This document shows, one piece after another, positions 1 to 5,831 of a stretch of DNA of 6,318 bases (position 1 is its first letter; each line of letters opens with the position of its first letter). A program made the position numbers and the translations under genes. A model generated the notes under the pieces. That model had not been told where the DNA came from and ran no database searches. It saw only the letters and a program-made list of their open reading frames with translations. Source of the DNA: Erythrobacter sp. CCH5-A1 (GTDB lineage Bacteria; Pseudomonadota; Alphaproteobacteria; Sphingomonadales; Sphingomonadaceae); contig NZ_LSKQ01000302.1 of assembly GCF_001557115.1 (NCBI RefSeq), positions 1 to 6,318 of the forward strand, written 5' to 3'.

Positions 1-1
1 C

Positions 2-211
2 AGCCGCCCGCCGCGGCGCGACGAGGAAATCCTCGACCGCGTCGACGCCGAAGCCCGCCGCGCCGCCACCCAGACCGATGCCATCGCCGGCGAAGTGATC
101 GCCCCGCGGCCCGAGGCCAACCCCTCGGGCACGCCGCCCGGCGCGCCTGCCGCAGGCCCGTCGCCCGCACCCGCCGCCTCCCCCGCCCCTCCCGCCGAGA
201 CCGCCACATGA
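2..211 (+). CDS. mrdA: C-terminal end of penicillin-binding protein 2 (partial)
   Basis: This is the last 69 codons of a gene that begins before the window. It is read in the frame ending with TGA at 209-211, and that stop overlaps the rodA start as ATGA. The first part of the tail is charged and probably helical (RRDEEILDRVDAEARRAA, about residues 5-22 of the visible part). The rest is low-complexity Ala/Pro/Gly, typical of a non-conserved C-terminal extension. No catalytic motif is visible, so the identity rests on position: in alphaproteobacteria the gene directly before and overlapping rodA is normally mrdA, whose product is the SEDS partner transpeptidase PBP2 that cross-links lateral-wall peptidoglycan in the periplasm. 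The 4-bp overlap implies translational coupling with rodA. The open frame and GC-rich third positions support real coding. The product name is an inference. Confidence 0.72.
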   Translation, partial: SRPPRRDEEILDRVDAEARRAATQTDAIAGEVIAPRPEANPSGTPPGAPAAGPSPAPAASPAPPAETAT

Positions 212-1344
212 GCACGCTCACCCAGCGTTCGGGGATCATCCCCGAACCGATCGCCCGCCAGCCCTGGGAGATGCTGATCCCGCTGGTGCTGCTGACATCC
301 TTCGGCGGGCTGGTGCTCTACTCGGCTGGCGGGGGGGCGATGGAGCCTTTCGCCAAATCGCATTTCCTGCGCTTCGCCATCTTTGCGGTGATGACCGCTA
401 TCATCGCCTCGCTCCCGCGCAATGCGGTCGACGTGCTGACCTATCCCGCCTACCTCGTCGTCCTGCTGCTGCTGCTCGCGGTCGAGATCGTCGGGCAGGT
501 CGGCGGGGGGAGCCAGCGCTGGCTCGAGGCCGGGCCGATCCGCATCCAGCCTTCCGAGCTGATGAAGCCCGCCGTGGTGCTGGCTATGGCGCGCTTCTAT
601 GCGTCACTGCCGGCCGGGATGATCGGTTCGTGGCGATCGGTGGTGCCGGCGGGAATGCTGATCGTCCTGCCGATCGCGCTCGTGCTGCTGCAACCCGACC
701 TCGGCACTTCGGTCGCGATCGCCTTCGGGGGCGTGGTGGTGATGTTCCTCGCGGGGCTCCCCCTGTGGTGGTTCCTCAGCGCGGCAGGCGCCGGGGTAGC
801 GGCGCTGCCGCTCATCTATTTCTTCGCGCTGCACGATTACCAGCGCGCCCGGGTGACGACCTTCCTCGATCCCGAAAGCGATCCGCTGGGCGCAGGGTAC
901 CATATCGCGCAGTCAAAGATTGCAATCGGTTCGGGCGGGATCTTCGGAAAAGGCTTCAACAACGGCACCCAGAGCCATCTCGACTATCTTCCCGAACCCC
1001 ACACCGATTTCGTCTTCGCCACGATGGCCGAGGAATGGGGTCTGATGGGCGGGCTTTTCGTGCTCGCCATGTATGCGCTGATCCTGAAGTGGGGCTGGAA
1101 GGTCGCCGCCGAAGCGCAGGACCGCTTCAGCGCGCTGCTCGCCGCAGGCGCCACCGCGACGATCTTCTTCTACATCGCCATCAACCTCTTGATGGTAATG
1201 GGTATGGCCCCGGCCAAGGGCATCCCGCTGCCGTGGATGAGCCACGGGGGCAGCTCGATGATGACCAACATGATCTGCATCGGCCTGTTGATGATGGTCA
1301 ACCGCTGGAACCGCATGGCCCCGCGGCGCAGCCTGGCAGCCTGA
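208..1344 (+). CDS. rodA: RodA, SEDS-family peptidoglycan glycosyltransferase
   Basis: This encodes 378 residues, close to the usual length of RodA (about 370). The protein is an inner-membrane glycosyltransferase that polymerises lipid II into glycan strands during cell elongation, working with PBP2 and the MreBCD complex. About ten hydrophobic segments are visible (for example near 22-40, 53-71, 76-95, 145-161, 166-184, 186-207, 278-297, 310-332 and 348-365). SEDS signatures appear in order: GSQRW and IQPSELMKPA (101-122), QPDLGTS (162-168), FLDPESDPLGAGYHIAQSK (219-237), GSGGIFGKG (241-249), LPEPHTDFVFA (261-271) and PAKGIPLPWMSHGGSSM (335-351). Asp267 in HTDF corresponds, from family knowledge, to the essential catalytic aspartate. 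The ATG at 208 lies in the ATGA overlap with the upstream gene and has no strong Shine-Dalgarno sequence, consistent with coupled translation. RodA fits better than FtsW because of the mrdA-like neighbour, the short N-terminus and the absence of division genes. No disruption is seen. Confidence 0.96.
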   Translation: MSTLTQRSGIIPEPIARQPWEMLIPLVLLTSFGGLVLYSAGGGAMEPFAKSHFLRFAIFAVMTAIIASLPRNAVDVLTYPAYLVVLLLLLAVEIVGQVGGGSQRWLEAGPIRIQPSELMKPAVVLAMARFYASLPAGMIGSWRSVVPAGMLIVLPIALVLLQPDLGTSVAIAFGGVVVMFLAGLPLWWFLSAAGAGVAALPLIYFFALHDYQRARVTTFLDPESDPLGAGYHIAQSKIAIGSGGIFGKGFNNGTQSHLDYLPEPHTDFVFATMAEEWGLMGGLFVLAMYALILKWGWKVAAEAQDRFSALLAAGATATIFFYIAINLLMVMGMAPAKGIPLPWMSHGGSSMMTNMICIGLLMMVNRWNRMAPRRSLAA

Positions 1345-1368
1345 ATTGCCGCACCTGCGAAAAGCCTC

Positions 1369-1396
1369 TTGCCATCAGGCCGGGACACGCTAAATG
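1369..1396 (+). promoter_or_regulatory. Possible sigma70-type promoter for the tRNA-Lys gene
   Basis: TTGCCA (1369-1374) and TAAATG (1391-1396) are separated by 16 bp in the 131-bp gap between rodA and the tRNA gene. Transcription would start near 1403, giving a precursor leader of about 70 nt. The match to the -35/-10 consensus is moderate and the gap offers few AT-rich alternatives. No convincing intrinsic terminator is visible after rodA, so read-through from rodA could also supply the tRNA. Confidence 0.25.
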
Positions 1397-1475
1397 CAGC
1401 GCCTCACGCGAATCGGGACACGGCTCCGGCCCTTCCGAAACCGCGTTTCCGCCACCCCTCGCGGGTTCACGGAAT

Positions 1476-1551
<76 letters not shown>

Positions 1552-1582
1552 AAATTCTCAACGACTTAGTTGCAAATATACA

Positions 1583-1596
1583 CCCCTCCCGAGGGG
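1583..1596. repeat. Short GC-rich inverted repeat after the tRNA
   Basis: CCCCT and AGGGG flank a CCCG tetraloop (1583-1587, 1592-1596) about 30 bp beyond the tRNA 3' end. It could mark the end of the tRNA transcript, but no T-run follows on the plus strand. On the minus strand the sequence after the stem is AT-rich (TGTATATTTGC). The function is unclear. Confidence 0.3.
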
Positions 1597-1605
1597 CTGT
1601 CGAGA

Positions 1606-1633
1606 GCCACGTAATCGCCACGTAATCAACGTG
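1606..1633. repeat. Tandem 11-bp direct repeat with overlapping inverted repeat, possible recombinase arm sites
   Basis: GCCACGTAATC occurs twice head to tail without a gap (1606-1616 and 1617-1627). The second copy is followed by AACGTG, so that CACGT (1619-1623) and ACGTG (1629-1633) form an inverted repeat around AATCA. The block starts 55 bp after the tRNA-Lys 3' end. Short direct repeats at this distance from a tRNA attachment core are what arm-type binding sites of tyrosine recombinases, or excisionase sites, often look like. They could equally be operator or iteron copies. The repeat is read directly from the sequence; the role is inference. Confidence 0.5.
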
Positions 1634-1694
1634 TTTCGTAGCCTGGCGTAGAGGCTTGATTTTCGATGTGCGGGAGGACGTTTCCTCCCTGGTC

Positions 1695-1713
1695 GAAGCC
1701 GCTGCGCGGCTTC
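1695..1713. repeat. Perfect 8-bp hairpin
   Basis: GAAGCCGC (1695-1702) and GCGGCTTC (1706-1713) enclose the triloop TGC. The sequence after it on the plus strand is TTCACACC, without a T-run, so an intrinsic terminator is weakly supported at best. It is the first of a series of inverted repeats in this gene-free stretch. Confidence 0.6.
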
Positions 1714-1728
1714 TTCACACCCACCTCA

Positions 1729-1768
1729 GCGGGGACACCCCGCAACGCCCCGAAACGAAGAGCGGGGC
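1729..1768. repeat. Two adjacent 6-bp hairpins
   Basis: GCGGGG (1729-1734) and CCCCGC (1738-1743) enclose ACA. Four bases further, GCCCCG (1747-1752) and CGGGGC (1763-1768) enclose a 10-nt purine-rich loop. The arms are related in sequence, so the outer arms could pair alternatively with each other, giving mutually exclusive folds. Confidence 0.5.
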
Positions 1769-1787
1769 TGCTGACGCGCTCTGTCCC

Positions 1788-1806
1788 GCAGGGCTGCCTG
1801 CCCTGC
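1788..1806. repeat. Perfect 7-bp hairpin
   Basis: GCAGGGC (1788-1794) and GCCCTGC (1800-1806) enclose TGCCT. There is no T-tract downstream. It belongs to the same inverted-repeat cluster as the hairpins before it. Confidence 0.55.
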
Positions 1807-1858
1807 TCCTGAGGGCGCGGTGCCTGACGCATGGGCCCCCGCACGCACTCTGATCCGG

Positions 1859-1871
1859 CGGACATCGTCCG
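1859..1871. repeat. Small palindrome
   Basis: CGGAC (1859-1863) and GTCCG (1867-1871) enclose ATC. It is short enough to be chance in GC-rich DNA, but it sits just ahead of a much longer stem-loop in the same cluster. Confidence 0.3.
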
Positions 1872-1875
1872 AAGT

Positions 1876-1915
1876 GCAGGCCGAGAAAGCCGACAGGCCC
1901 CGGCTTTCCGCCTGC
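1876..1915. repeat. Long interrupted stem-loop (14 bp of pairing)
   Basis: GCAGGC (1876-1881) pairs with GCCTGC (1910-1915), followed after a CGA/C internal loop by GAAAGCCG (1885-1892) pairing with CGGCTTTC (1901-1908). The apical loop is ACAGGCCC. This is the strongest fold in the gene-free stretch. It could be part of a transcribed RNA, a relaxase or replication site, or an attenuator upstream of the DUF932 operon. No T-tract follows. Confidence 0.5.
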
Positions 1916-2011
1916 GCGAGCGATGACGCGATGCTCCGCCTCGTTCAGGGTGCAGTTTCTTGCTTTGGCGATCTCGCTGGCCGCTCGCGCGGTTGTAAGC
2001 GTTGAGGGGGG

Positions 2012-2087
2012 AGAGTGAGAGTCTGGCGGGCTTCGCCGTGACGGGTTGAGGGTCGAGAGAGAGGCTCCCGGCCAGCCGTCATGGAGA
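2012..2087 (+). promoter_or_regulatory. Structured 5' leader RNA, copy 1 (upstream of DUF932 gene)
   Basis: An AGAGTGAGAG box (2012-2021) is followed after 17 nt by a two-helix hairpin. The outer helix is TGACGG (2039-2044) with CCGTCA (2076-2081). An internal loop separates it from the inner helix, GGTCGAGAG (2051-2059) with CTCCCGGCC (2065-2073), which has one A-C mismatch and a five-base AGAGG loop. The structure ends directly at the Shine-Dalgarno GGAGA (2083-2087), 7 nt before the DUF932 start, so folding could change ribosome access. The same arrangement recurs before the ParB-like gene with different but compensating bases. It is a strong candidate cis-regulatory RNA, reminiscent of the radC RNA motif (recalled, not checked). 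Confidence 0.7.
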
Positions 2088-2094
2088 TCTTCCC

Positions 2095-3300
2095 ATGGAT
2101 ATGCAGGTTCTCGATACGCGCCGCGACTCAAGCGGCGGTTACAAGGTCGATGTCTCGCGCGGCTCGCGCGTGGGTCGGGTGTCGTCGGAGTGGTTCTCGC
2201 GCCCAGATGATGAGAGGTTTCTGTCACTGGGCGATCTGGCCCGATCAGTGCGCGGTCGGTCTGACCGGAGCCGGACGCGCGTGGTCGAGACGGCGCTGAT
2301 CCATGTCGAAGCAAACCGCAATGATCCGGAACGCCTGGCTCTCATGTTGCCAGGTGCCGAGGCACCGGTGACGCCAACTCACTGGAGCTTTGGGCAACTG
2401 GCCAGCCAGGTAGGCGCTCCTGCTGCCTATCTGCGCCAACTTCCGGCGCCGCTGGCCGCGATCAATCTGCAATACGGGCTGACCTCCAACCGAGCCGAGC
2501 AGATCAAAACGCTCGAAACAGACGATCCAGTTTCCGGGGGCCGGCTCGAACTGCGCGCCGTGACCGGGCCCGACTATGGCCGGATCTACGACCACGAACT
2601 CGTCGAAGCCGTGCAGAAGATCGCTGGCAACGGCACCGGCGACACACGCTGGAAGGTTCCGGGCGTGCTCGACTGGTCGACCGGGGTCTACAACCCTAAC
2701 GTCGACATCTCGAAGGATACGACCACGCTCTATGCGTCGGATCGCGACGTCTTCCTGTTTCTGGTCGATGATTGCAACCCGATCGAAGCCGGGCGGCTGC
2801 CCGACGGATCGCCCGATCTCTACTTCCGCGGGTTCTACTGCTGGAACTCCGAGGTCGGCGCCAAGACGCTCGGCATGGCGAGCTTCTACCTGCGCGCGGT
2901 CTGCCAGAACCGGAACCTGTGGGGGGTGGAGGACTTCGAGGAGATCAGCATTCGCCACAGCAAATATGCCGCGAACCGCTTTGCCCATGAAGCCGAACCG
3001 GCGCTGCTGAACTTTGCCAATTCCTCGCCGCAGCCGTTCATCAACGGCATCAAGACCGCGCGGGAGCGAATTGTCGCCCGCAGCGACGAAGACCGGCAGG
3101 ATTTCCTCCGGGCGCGCGGATTCTCCAAGGCTGAAACCGGCCGGATCATCGAGACCGTCCTCGCCGAGGAAGGCCGCCCACCGGAATCGATCTTCGATTT
3201 CGTTCAGGGCATCACCGCGCTCGCGCGGTCCAAGCCGCATCAAGACGCCCGGCTCGACATGGAGGGCAAGGCCAAGAAGCTGCTCGACCGGGTGCATTAA
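2095..3300 (+). CDS. DUF932 family protein (phage/plasmid-like)
   Basis: This encodes 401 residues. It resembles DUF932 proteins (also called the phage/plasmid-like TIGR03299 group), which are common on plasmids, prophages and integrative elements and have no established biochemical role. Recognisable stretches are WSFGQLASQVGAPAAYLRQLP (about 97-117), LRAVTGPDYGRIYDHELVEAV (153-173), SDRDVFLFLVDD (215-226), YFRGFYCWNSEVGAKTLGMASFYLRAVCQNRNLWG (243-277), then ISIRHSKYA (284-292) and a charged C-terminal part. There is no signal peptide or membrane segment, so it should be cytoplasmic. The ATG at 2095 is chosen because GGAGA (2083-2087) stands 7 nt ahead; the second ATG two codons later is spaced less well. 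It follows a structured leader that recurs before the next gene. The two genes are separated by 128 bp, consistent with common control but possibly separate transcripts. Family call is from recognition; function is unknown. Confidence 0.85.
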   Translation: MDMQVLDTRRDSSGGYKVDVSRGSRVGRVSSEWFSRPDDERFLSLGDLARSVRGRSDRSRTRVVETALIHVEANRNDPERLALMLPGAEAPVTPTHWSFGQLASQVGAPAAYLRQLPAPLAAINLQYGLTSNRAEQIKTLETDDPVSGGRLELRAVTGPDYGRIYDHELVEAVQKIAGNGTGDTRWKVPGVLDWSTGVYNPNVDISKDTTTLYASDRDVFLFLVDDCNPIEAGRLPDGSPDLYFRGFYCWNSEVGAKTLGMASFYLRAVCQNRNLWGVEDFEEISIRHSKYAANRFAHEAEPALLNFANSSPQPFINGIKTARERIVARSDEDRQDFLRARGFSKAETGRIIETVLAEEGRPPESIFDFVQGITALARSKPHQDARLDMEGKAKKLLDRVH

Positions 3301-3345
3301 GCCAGCAGGGCTCAGCCCGTTACTCATGCGTTGCGCTGCCTTCTC

Positions 3346-3422
3346 AGAGTGAGAGGGCGGCGCTTCGCTTCGTGACGGGTTCGGGCCTGAGAGAGAGTCT
3401 TTCGGGCGGCCCGTCATGGAGA
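3346..3422 (+). promoter_or_regulatory. Structured 5' leader RNA, copy 2 (upstream of ParB-like gene)
   Basis: AGAGTGAGAG (3346-3355) is again followed after exactly 17 nt by the hairpin. The outer helix is TGACGGG (3373-3379) with CCCGTCA (3410-3416). The inner helix is GCCTGAGAG (3385-3393) with CTTTCGGGC (3399-3407), nine pairs including G-T wobbles, around an AGAGT loop. The Shine-Dalgarno GGAGA (3418-3422) abuts the structure and lies 6 nt before the ATG at 3429. Compared with copy 1, several inner-helix bases differ on both sides while pairing is kept, which argues for selection on RNA structure rather than mere sequence duplication. Confidence 0.7.
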
Positions 3423-3428
3423 AACCCC

Positions 3429-5501
3429 ATGACCAAGACATTGCCCAAGCTCGTGCTCAGCGCCTCGCGCGACATCCCGTTTTCGCAGCTGGTGCTGAGC
3501 CAGAAGAATGTGCGGCGCGTGAAAGCAGGCCTTTCGATCGAGGATCTGGCCGAGGACATTTATCGCCGGACCCTGCTCCAGAGCATCAACGTCCGCCCCT
3601 TGCTCGATGCCGACGGCAAGGAAACCGGCATGTTCGAAGTACCGGCCGGTGGCCGCCGTTTCCGAGCGCTCGAATTGCTGGTGAAGACCAAGCGGATGGC
3701 GAAGGATCAACCGGTCCCTTGCGTCGTGCGCGAAGCCGGGATTGCCGAAGAGGACTCGCTCGCTGAAAACGTCATGCGCGTCGCGCTGCATCCGCTCGAC
3801 CAGTTCCGTGCCTTCAGCGCGCTGATCGAAGCGGGCCTGTCCGAGGAAGACATCGCCGCGCGGTTCTTCGTCTCGGTGTCGACCGTACGCCAGCGCCTTC
3901 GGCTCGCGTCGGTCTCCCCCACCCTGCTCGAGGTCTATGGCGAGGACGGCATCACGCTCGAACAGCTCATGGCCTTCTCGGTCACCGACAACCATGCGCG
4001 CCAGGAGCAGGTCTGGGAACAGGTCAATCAGGGGCACCATGTGCCGGCTTACCACATCCGCCGCTTGCTGACCGAAGATGCGATTTCTGCAAGCGACCGC
4101 CGCGTCCGGTTCATTGGCATTGACGCCTACACCGAGGCTGGTGGCTATGTGATGCGCGACCTGTTCTCATCGGACGAGGATGGCTGGTTGCAGGATCCCG
4201 CATTGGTCGAATTGCTTGTGAACGAAAAACTCTCGGAACTCGCCCAGGAAATCGGTGCCGAAGGCTGGAAATGGGTCGAGGCCGCCGTCGACCTGCCCTA
4301 TGGCTGCGAGCGCGGCAAACGCCGGATCGTCGGCACGACCGTTCCGTTGACCAACGACGAGCAGGCACGGCGCGATGTGCTGGTCGAGGAATATGACCGC
4401 ATTGGCGACGACTACGGCGATGGCAGCGACCTTCCCGACGAAGTCGATGCGCGGCTAACCAAGATCGATGCCGAATTGACCGCCTTGAACAGTCGTCCCA
4501 CGGTTTACGATCCGGACGACATGGCGCGCGCCGGCGTGTTCATTTCGCTGACCCACGATGGTCGCCTGCGGATCGACCGCGGCTATGTCCGTCCTGAAGA
4601 TGAACCCGTCGCTGAAGGCCAGAATGACGGTACGAACGGTGCCAACGCAGACGTGTCCGATGGCGCGACAGTCACCGTGGCAGGGCAAGCGGCGCCAATC
4701 GGTGGTGACGACGACGAAGATGAGGCGATCAAGCCGCTGCCTGACAGGCTCGTTTCCGAACTCACCGCTGAACGCACGCTCGCGCTGCGCGATGCACTCG
4801 CCAACGCTCCGCAGGCGGCGTTCCTCGCCCTTCTCCATGCGCTCGTCCTATCGGTGTTCCGTCCCCACGGGACTCATGGCTGTGTGCGGATCGGCGTCAC
4901 CCAGGCCTGGCTCGGCAATGTCGCACCGAACTTGCGCGAGAGTGTCTGGAGCCAGTCGATCCAGGCGCGGCAAGAACATTGGGGTGAAAGGCTGCCGGAT
5001 GAACCACACGCGCTGTGGGACGCCCTCGCCGCTATGCCGCAGGATGAACAGATGGCACTGCTCGCCCACTGTGTCAGCCACGGCGTCAACGCACTGTTTG
5101 AGCCGAGCAAGGGCTATGACGGACGCATCTCGGCGCATGGCGTTGCGCAGCGCATTGCAGCGGCTGATGCTCTGGCAGCAGTCGTCGGGCTCGACATGGC
5201 CGAGGCTGGCTGGACGCCAACGGTCGACAACTACCTCGGGCGGGTGACCAAACCCCGGATCATCGAAGCGGTCCGCGAAGCCAAGGGCGATGCGACCGCC
5301 GCCCTGATCGAACATCTCAAGAAGGGTGACATGGCGCGCGAGGCCGAACGGCTGCTGAGCGGCACTGGCTGGCTGCCTGAACCCCTGCGGTTGCCGGTTA
5401 TCGAAGCAAATGAAGCTGAAATCGCCGACCTGCCCGATTTCCTCGCGGATGAGGCCGACCAGGCGGACGCCGACGACGCCTTCGCGATCGCTGCCGAATG
5501 A
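3429..5501 (+). CDS. ParB/RepB/Spo0J (KorB-like) DNA-binding protein
   Basis: This encodes 690 residues. The N-terminal part is a ParB-type domain: a strand-rich start (IPFSQLVLSQKNVRR, 16-30), the ParB box VPAGGRRFRALELL (71-84), where GGRR replaces the usual GERR, and the second ParB motif SLAENVMRVALHPLDQFRAF (110-129). A helix-turn-helix follows at about 136-161 (LSEEDIAARFFVSVSTVRQR). From family knowledge this fold binds DNA and often CTP. The remaining 500 or so residues are a long C-terminal extension with an acidic linker (about 391-435) and an Asp/Glu-rich tail, far longer than chromosomal ParB (about 300). No parA is adjacent, so a regulatory or anti-host role is as likely as partition. 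I chose ATG 3429 over the in-frame GTG at 3372 because the GTG lies inside the structured leader and GGAGA precedes 3429 by 6 nt. A stem-loop follows the stop. Confidence 0.88.
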   Translation: MTKTLPKLVLSASRDIPFSQLVLSQKNVRRVKAGLSIEDLAEDIYRRTLLQSINVRPLLDADGKETGMFEVPAGGRRFRALELLVKTKRMAKDQPVPCVVREAGIAEEDSLAENVMRVALHPLDQFRAFSALIEAGLSEEDIAARFFVSVSTVRQRLRLASVSPTLLEVYGEDGITLEQLMAFSVTDNHARQEQVWEQVNQGHHVPAYHIRRLLTEDAISASDRRVRFIGIDAYTEAGGYVMRDLFSSDEDGWLQDPALVELLVNEKLSELAQEIGAEGWKWVEAAVDLPYGCERGKRRIVGTTVPLTNDEQARRDVLVEEYDRIGDDYGDGSDLPDEVDARLTKIDAELTALNSRPTVYDPDDMARAGVFISLTHDGRLRIDRGYVRPEDEPVAEGQNDGTNGANADVSDGATVTVAGQAAPIGGDDDEDEAIKPLPDRLVSELTAERTLALRDALANAPQAAFLALLHALVLSVFRPHGTHGCVRIGVTQAWLGNVAPNLRESVWSQSIQARQEHWGERLPDEPHALWDALAAMPQDEQMALLAHCVSHGVNALFEPSKGYDGRISAHGVAQRIAAADALAAVVGLDMAEAGWTPTVDNYLGRVTKPRIIEAVREAKGDATAALIEHLKKGDMAREAERLLSGTGWLPEPLRLPVIEANEAEIADLPDFLADEADQADADDAFAIAAE

Positions 5502-5510
5502 ACTTCGCTC

Positions 5511-5538
5511 GCGCGGGGCGGCCTCGGTCGCCCCGCGT
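5511..5538 (+). terminator. Strong stem-loop after the ParB-like gene
   Basis: CGCGGGGCG (5512-5520) pairs perfectly with CGCCCCGCG (5529-5537) around GCCTCGGT, and a G-T pair extends it to 5511/5538. It starts 10 bases after the stop codon. The following TGTCTTGTC is only weakly T-rich, so it may be a partial terminator or an mRNA-stabilising hairpin that sets expression of the downstream genes lower than that of the ParB-like gene. Confidence 0.45.
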
Positions 5539-5574
5539 GTCTTGTCACCCCCTCACCGAAGAAGGAGCTTTGCC

Positions 5575-5790
5575 ATGGCAATTCCTGACCATGCCCGCGC
5601 CAATTTCGAGACGCTGCTGAAAGCGGCACAAGCAGGCGAACTCGCGTTGATGGAATGCACCGAACTTGCCAGCGGCGAAACCCGCTACGTTCTTTGCGCA
5701 GTTGGCCGCGACCACGGCGACTACGTGATGACACCGTTCGGGCACCTCGCACCGGACAATCCCTACGAGGCCTACGCTCCGCCCGCCTGA
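5575..5790 (+). CDS. Small DUF6117-like protein
   Basis: This encodes 71 residues, with AAGGAG (5562-5567) 7 nt before the ATG. The sequence begins MAIPDHARANFETLLKAA and contains ALMECTELASGETRYVLCAVGR (about 24-45) and DYVMTPFGHLAPDNPYEAY (about 49-67). This pattern matches small proteins I recall as DUF6117 in sphingomonads and other alphaproteobacteria, found beside ParB-like and Strawberry-notch-like genes. It is acidic and soluble, with no membrane segment. It has only two cysteines (28 and 42), no clear metal-binding motif and no known activity. An in-frame upstream extension exists but has no ribosome-binding site and would run through the preceding stem-loop. It lies 73 bp after the ParB-like gene and 41 bp before the next, suggesting one transcript. 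The family name is from memory and not verified. Confidence 0.75.
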   Translation: MAIPDHARANFETLLKAAQAGELALMECTELASGETRYVLCAVGRDHGDYVMTPFGHLAPDNPYEAYAPPA

Positions 5791-5831
5791 TCCGGCCTAC
5801 ACCACCCCAACTTCATTAAAGGAATTCCGAC

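Larger units (their letters stand above)
1552..2011. other. Non-coding stretch between tRNA-Lys and the DUF932 leader
   Basis: I see no credible protein gene on either strand in this gap. Several open frames exist, but none combines a Shine-Dalgarno sequence with a recognisable product, and their compositions (rich in Arg, Ser, Pro and Gly) look like shadow frames of GC-rich DNA. The stretch holds an 11-bp tandem repeat near 1606-1627 and a run of perfect short hairpins from 1695 to 1915. It would fit the end of an integrated element with control or transfer-origin sites. It could also contain a small RNA or a decayed gene. Confidence 0.5.

Noticed and set aside
1345..1475. Intrinsic terminator after rodA
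   Set aside because: No stable stem followed by a T-run could be found in this gap.
1695..1806. Hairpin cluster as a CRISPR array
   Set aside because: The stems differ in sequence and spacing, with no repeated unit and no regular spacers.
2081..2299. Upstream ATG overlapping the Shine-Dalgarno of the DUF932 gene, and the equivalent at 3416, as conserved leader peptides
   Set aside because: The two ATGs are in different frames relative to the following genes (14 and 13 nt upstream) and encode unrelated peptides. The shared ATGGAGA is explained by the hairpin arm and the ribosome-binding site.
1715..2314. 199-codon minus-strand open frame over the gene-free stretch
   Set aside because: Composition is dominated by Arg, Ser, Pro and Ala, it crosses leader copy 1 and the start of the DUF932 gene, and no family is recognised. 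A short part (EIAKARNCTLNEAEHRVIARAGGKPG) looks slightly protein-like and might be a relic, but I cannot support a gene.
2245..3441. 398-codon open frame on the minus strand opposite the DUF932 gene
   Set aside because: It mirrors the GC-rich codon pattern of the DUF932 gene, shows no family motif, and would overlap almost the entire recognised gene and both leader flanks.
3414..4055. 213-codon minus-strand open frame opposite the ParB-like N-terminus
   Set aside because: Antisense shadow of a clear ParB domain, with no recognisable motif.
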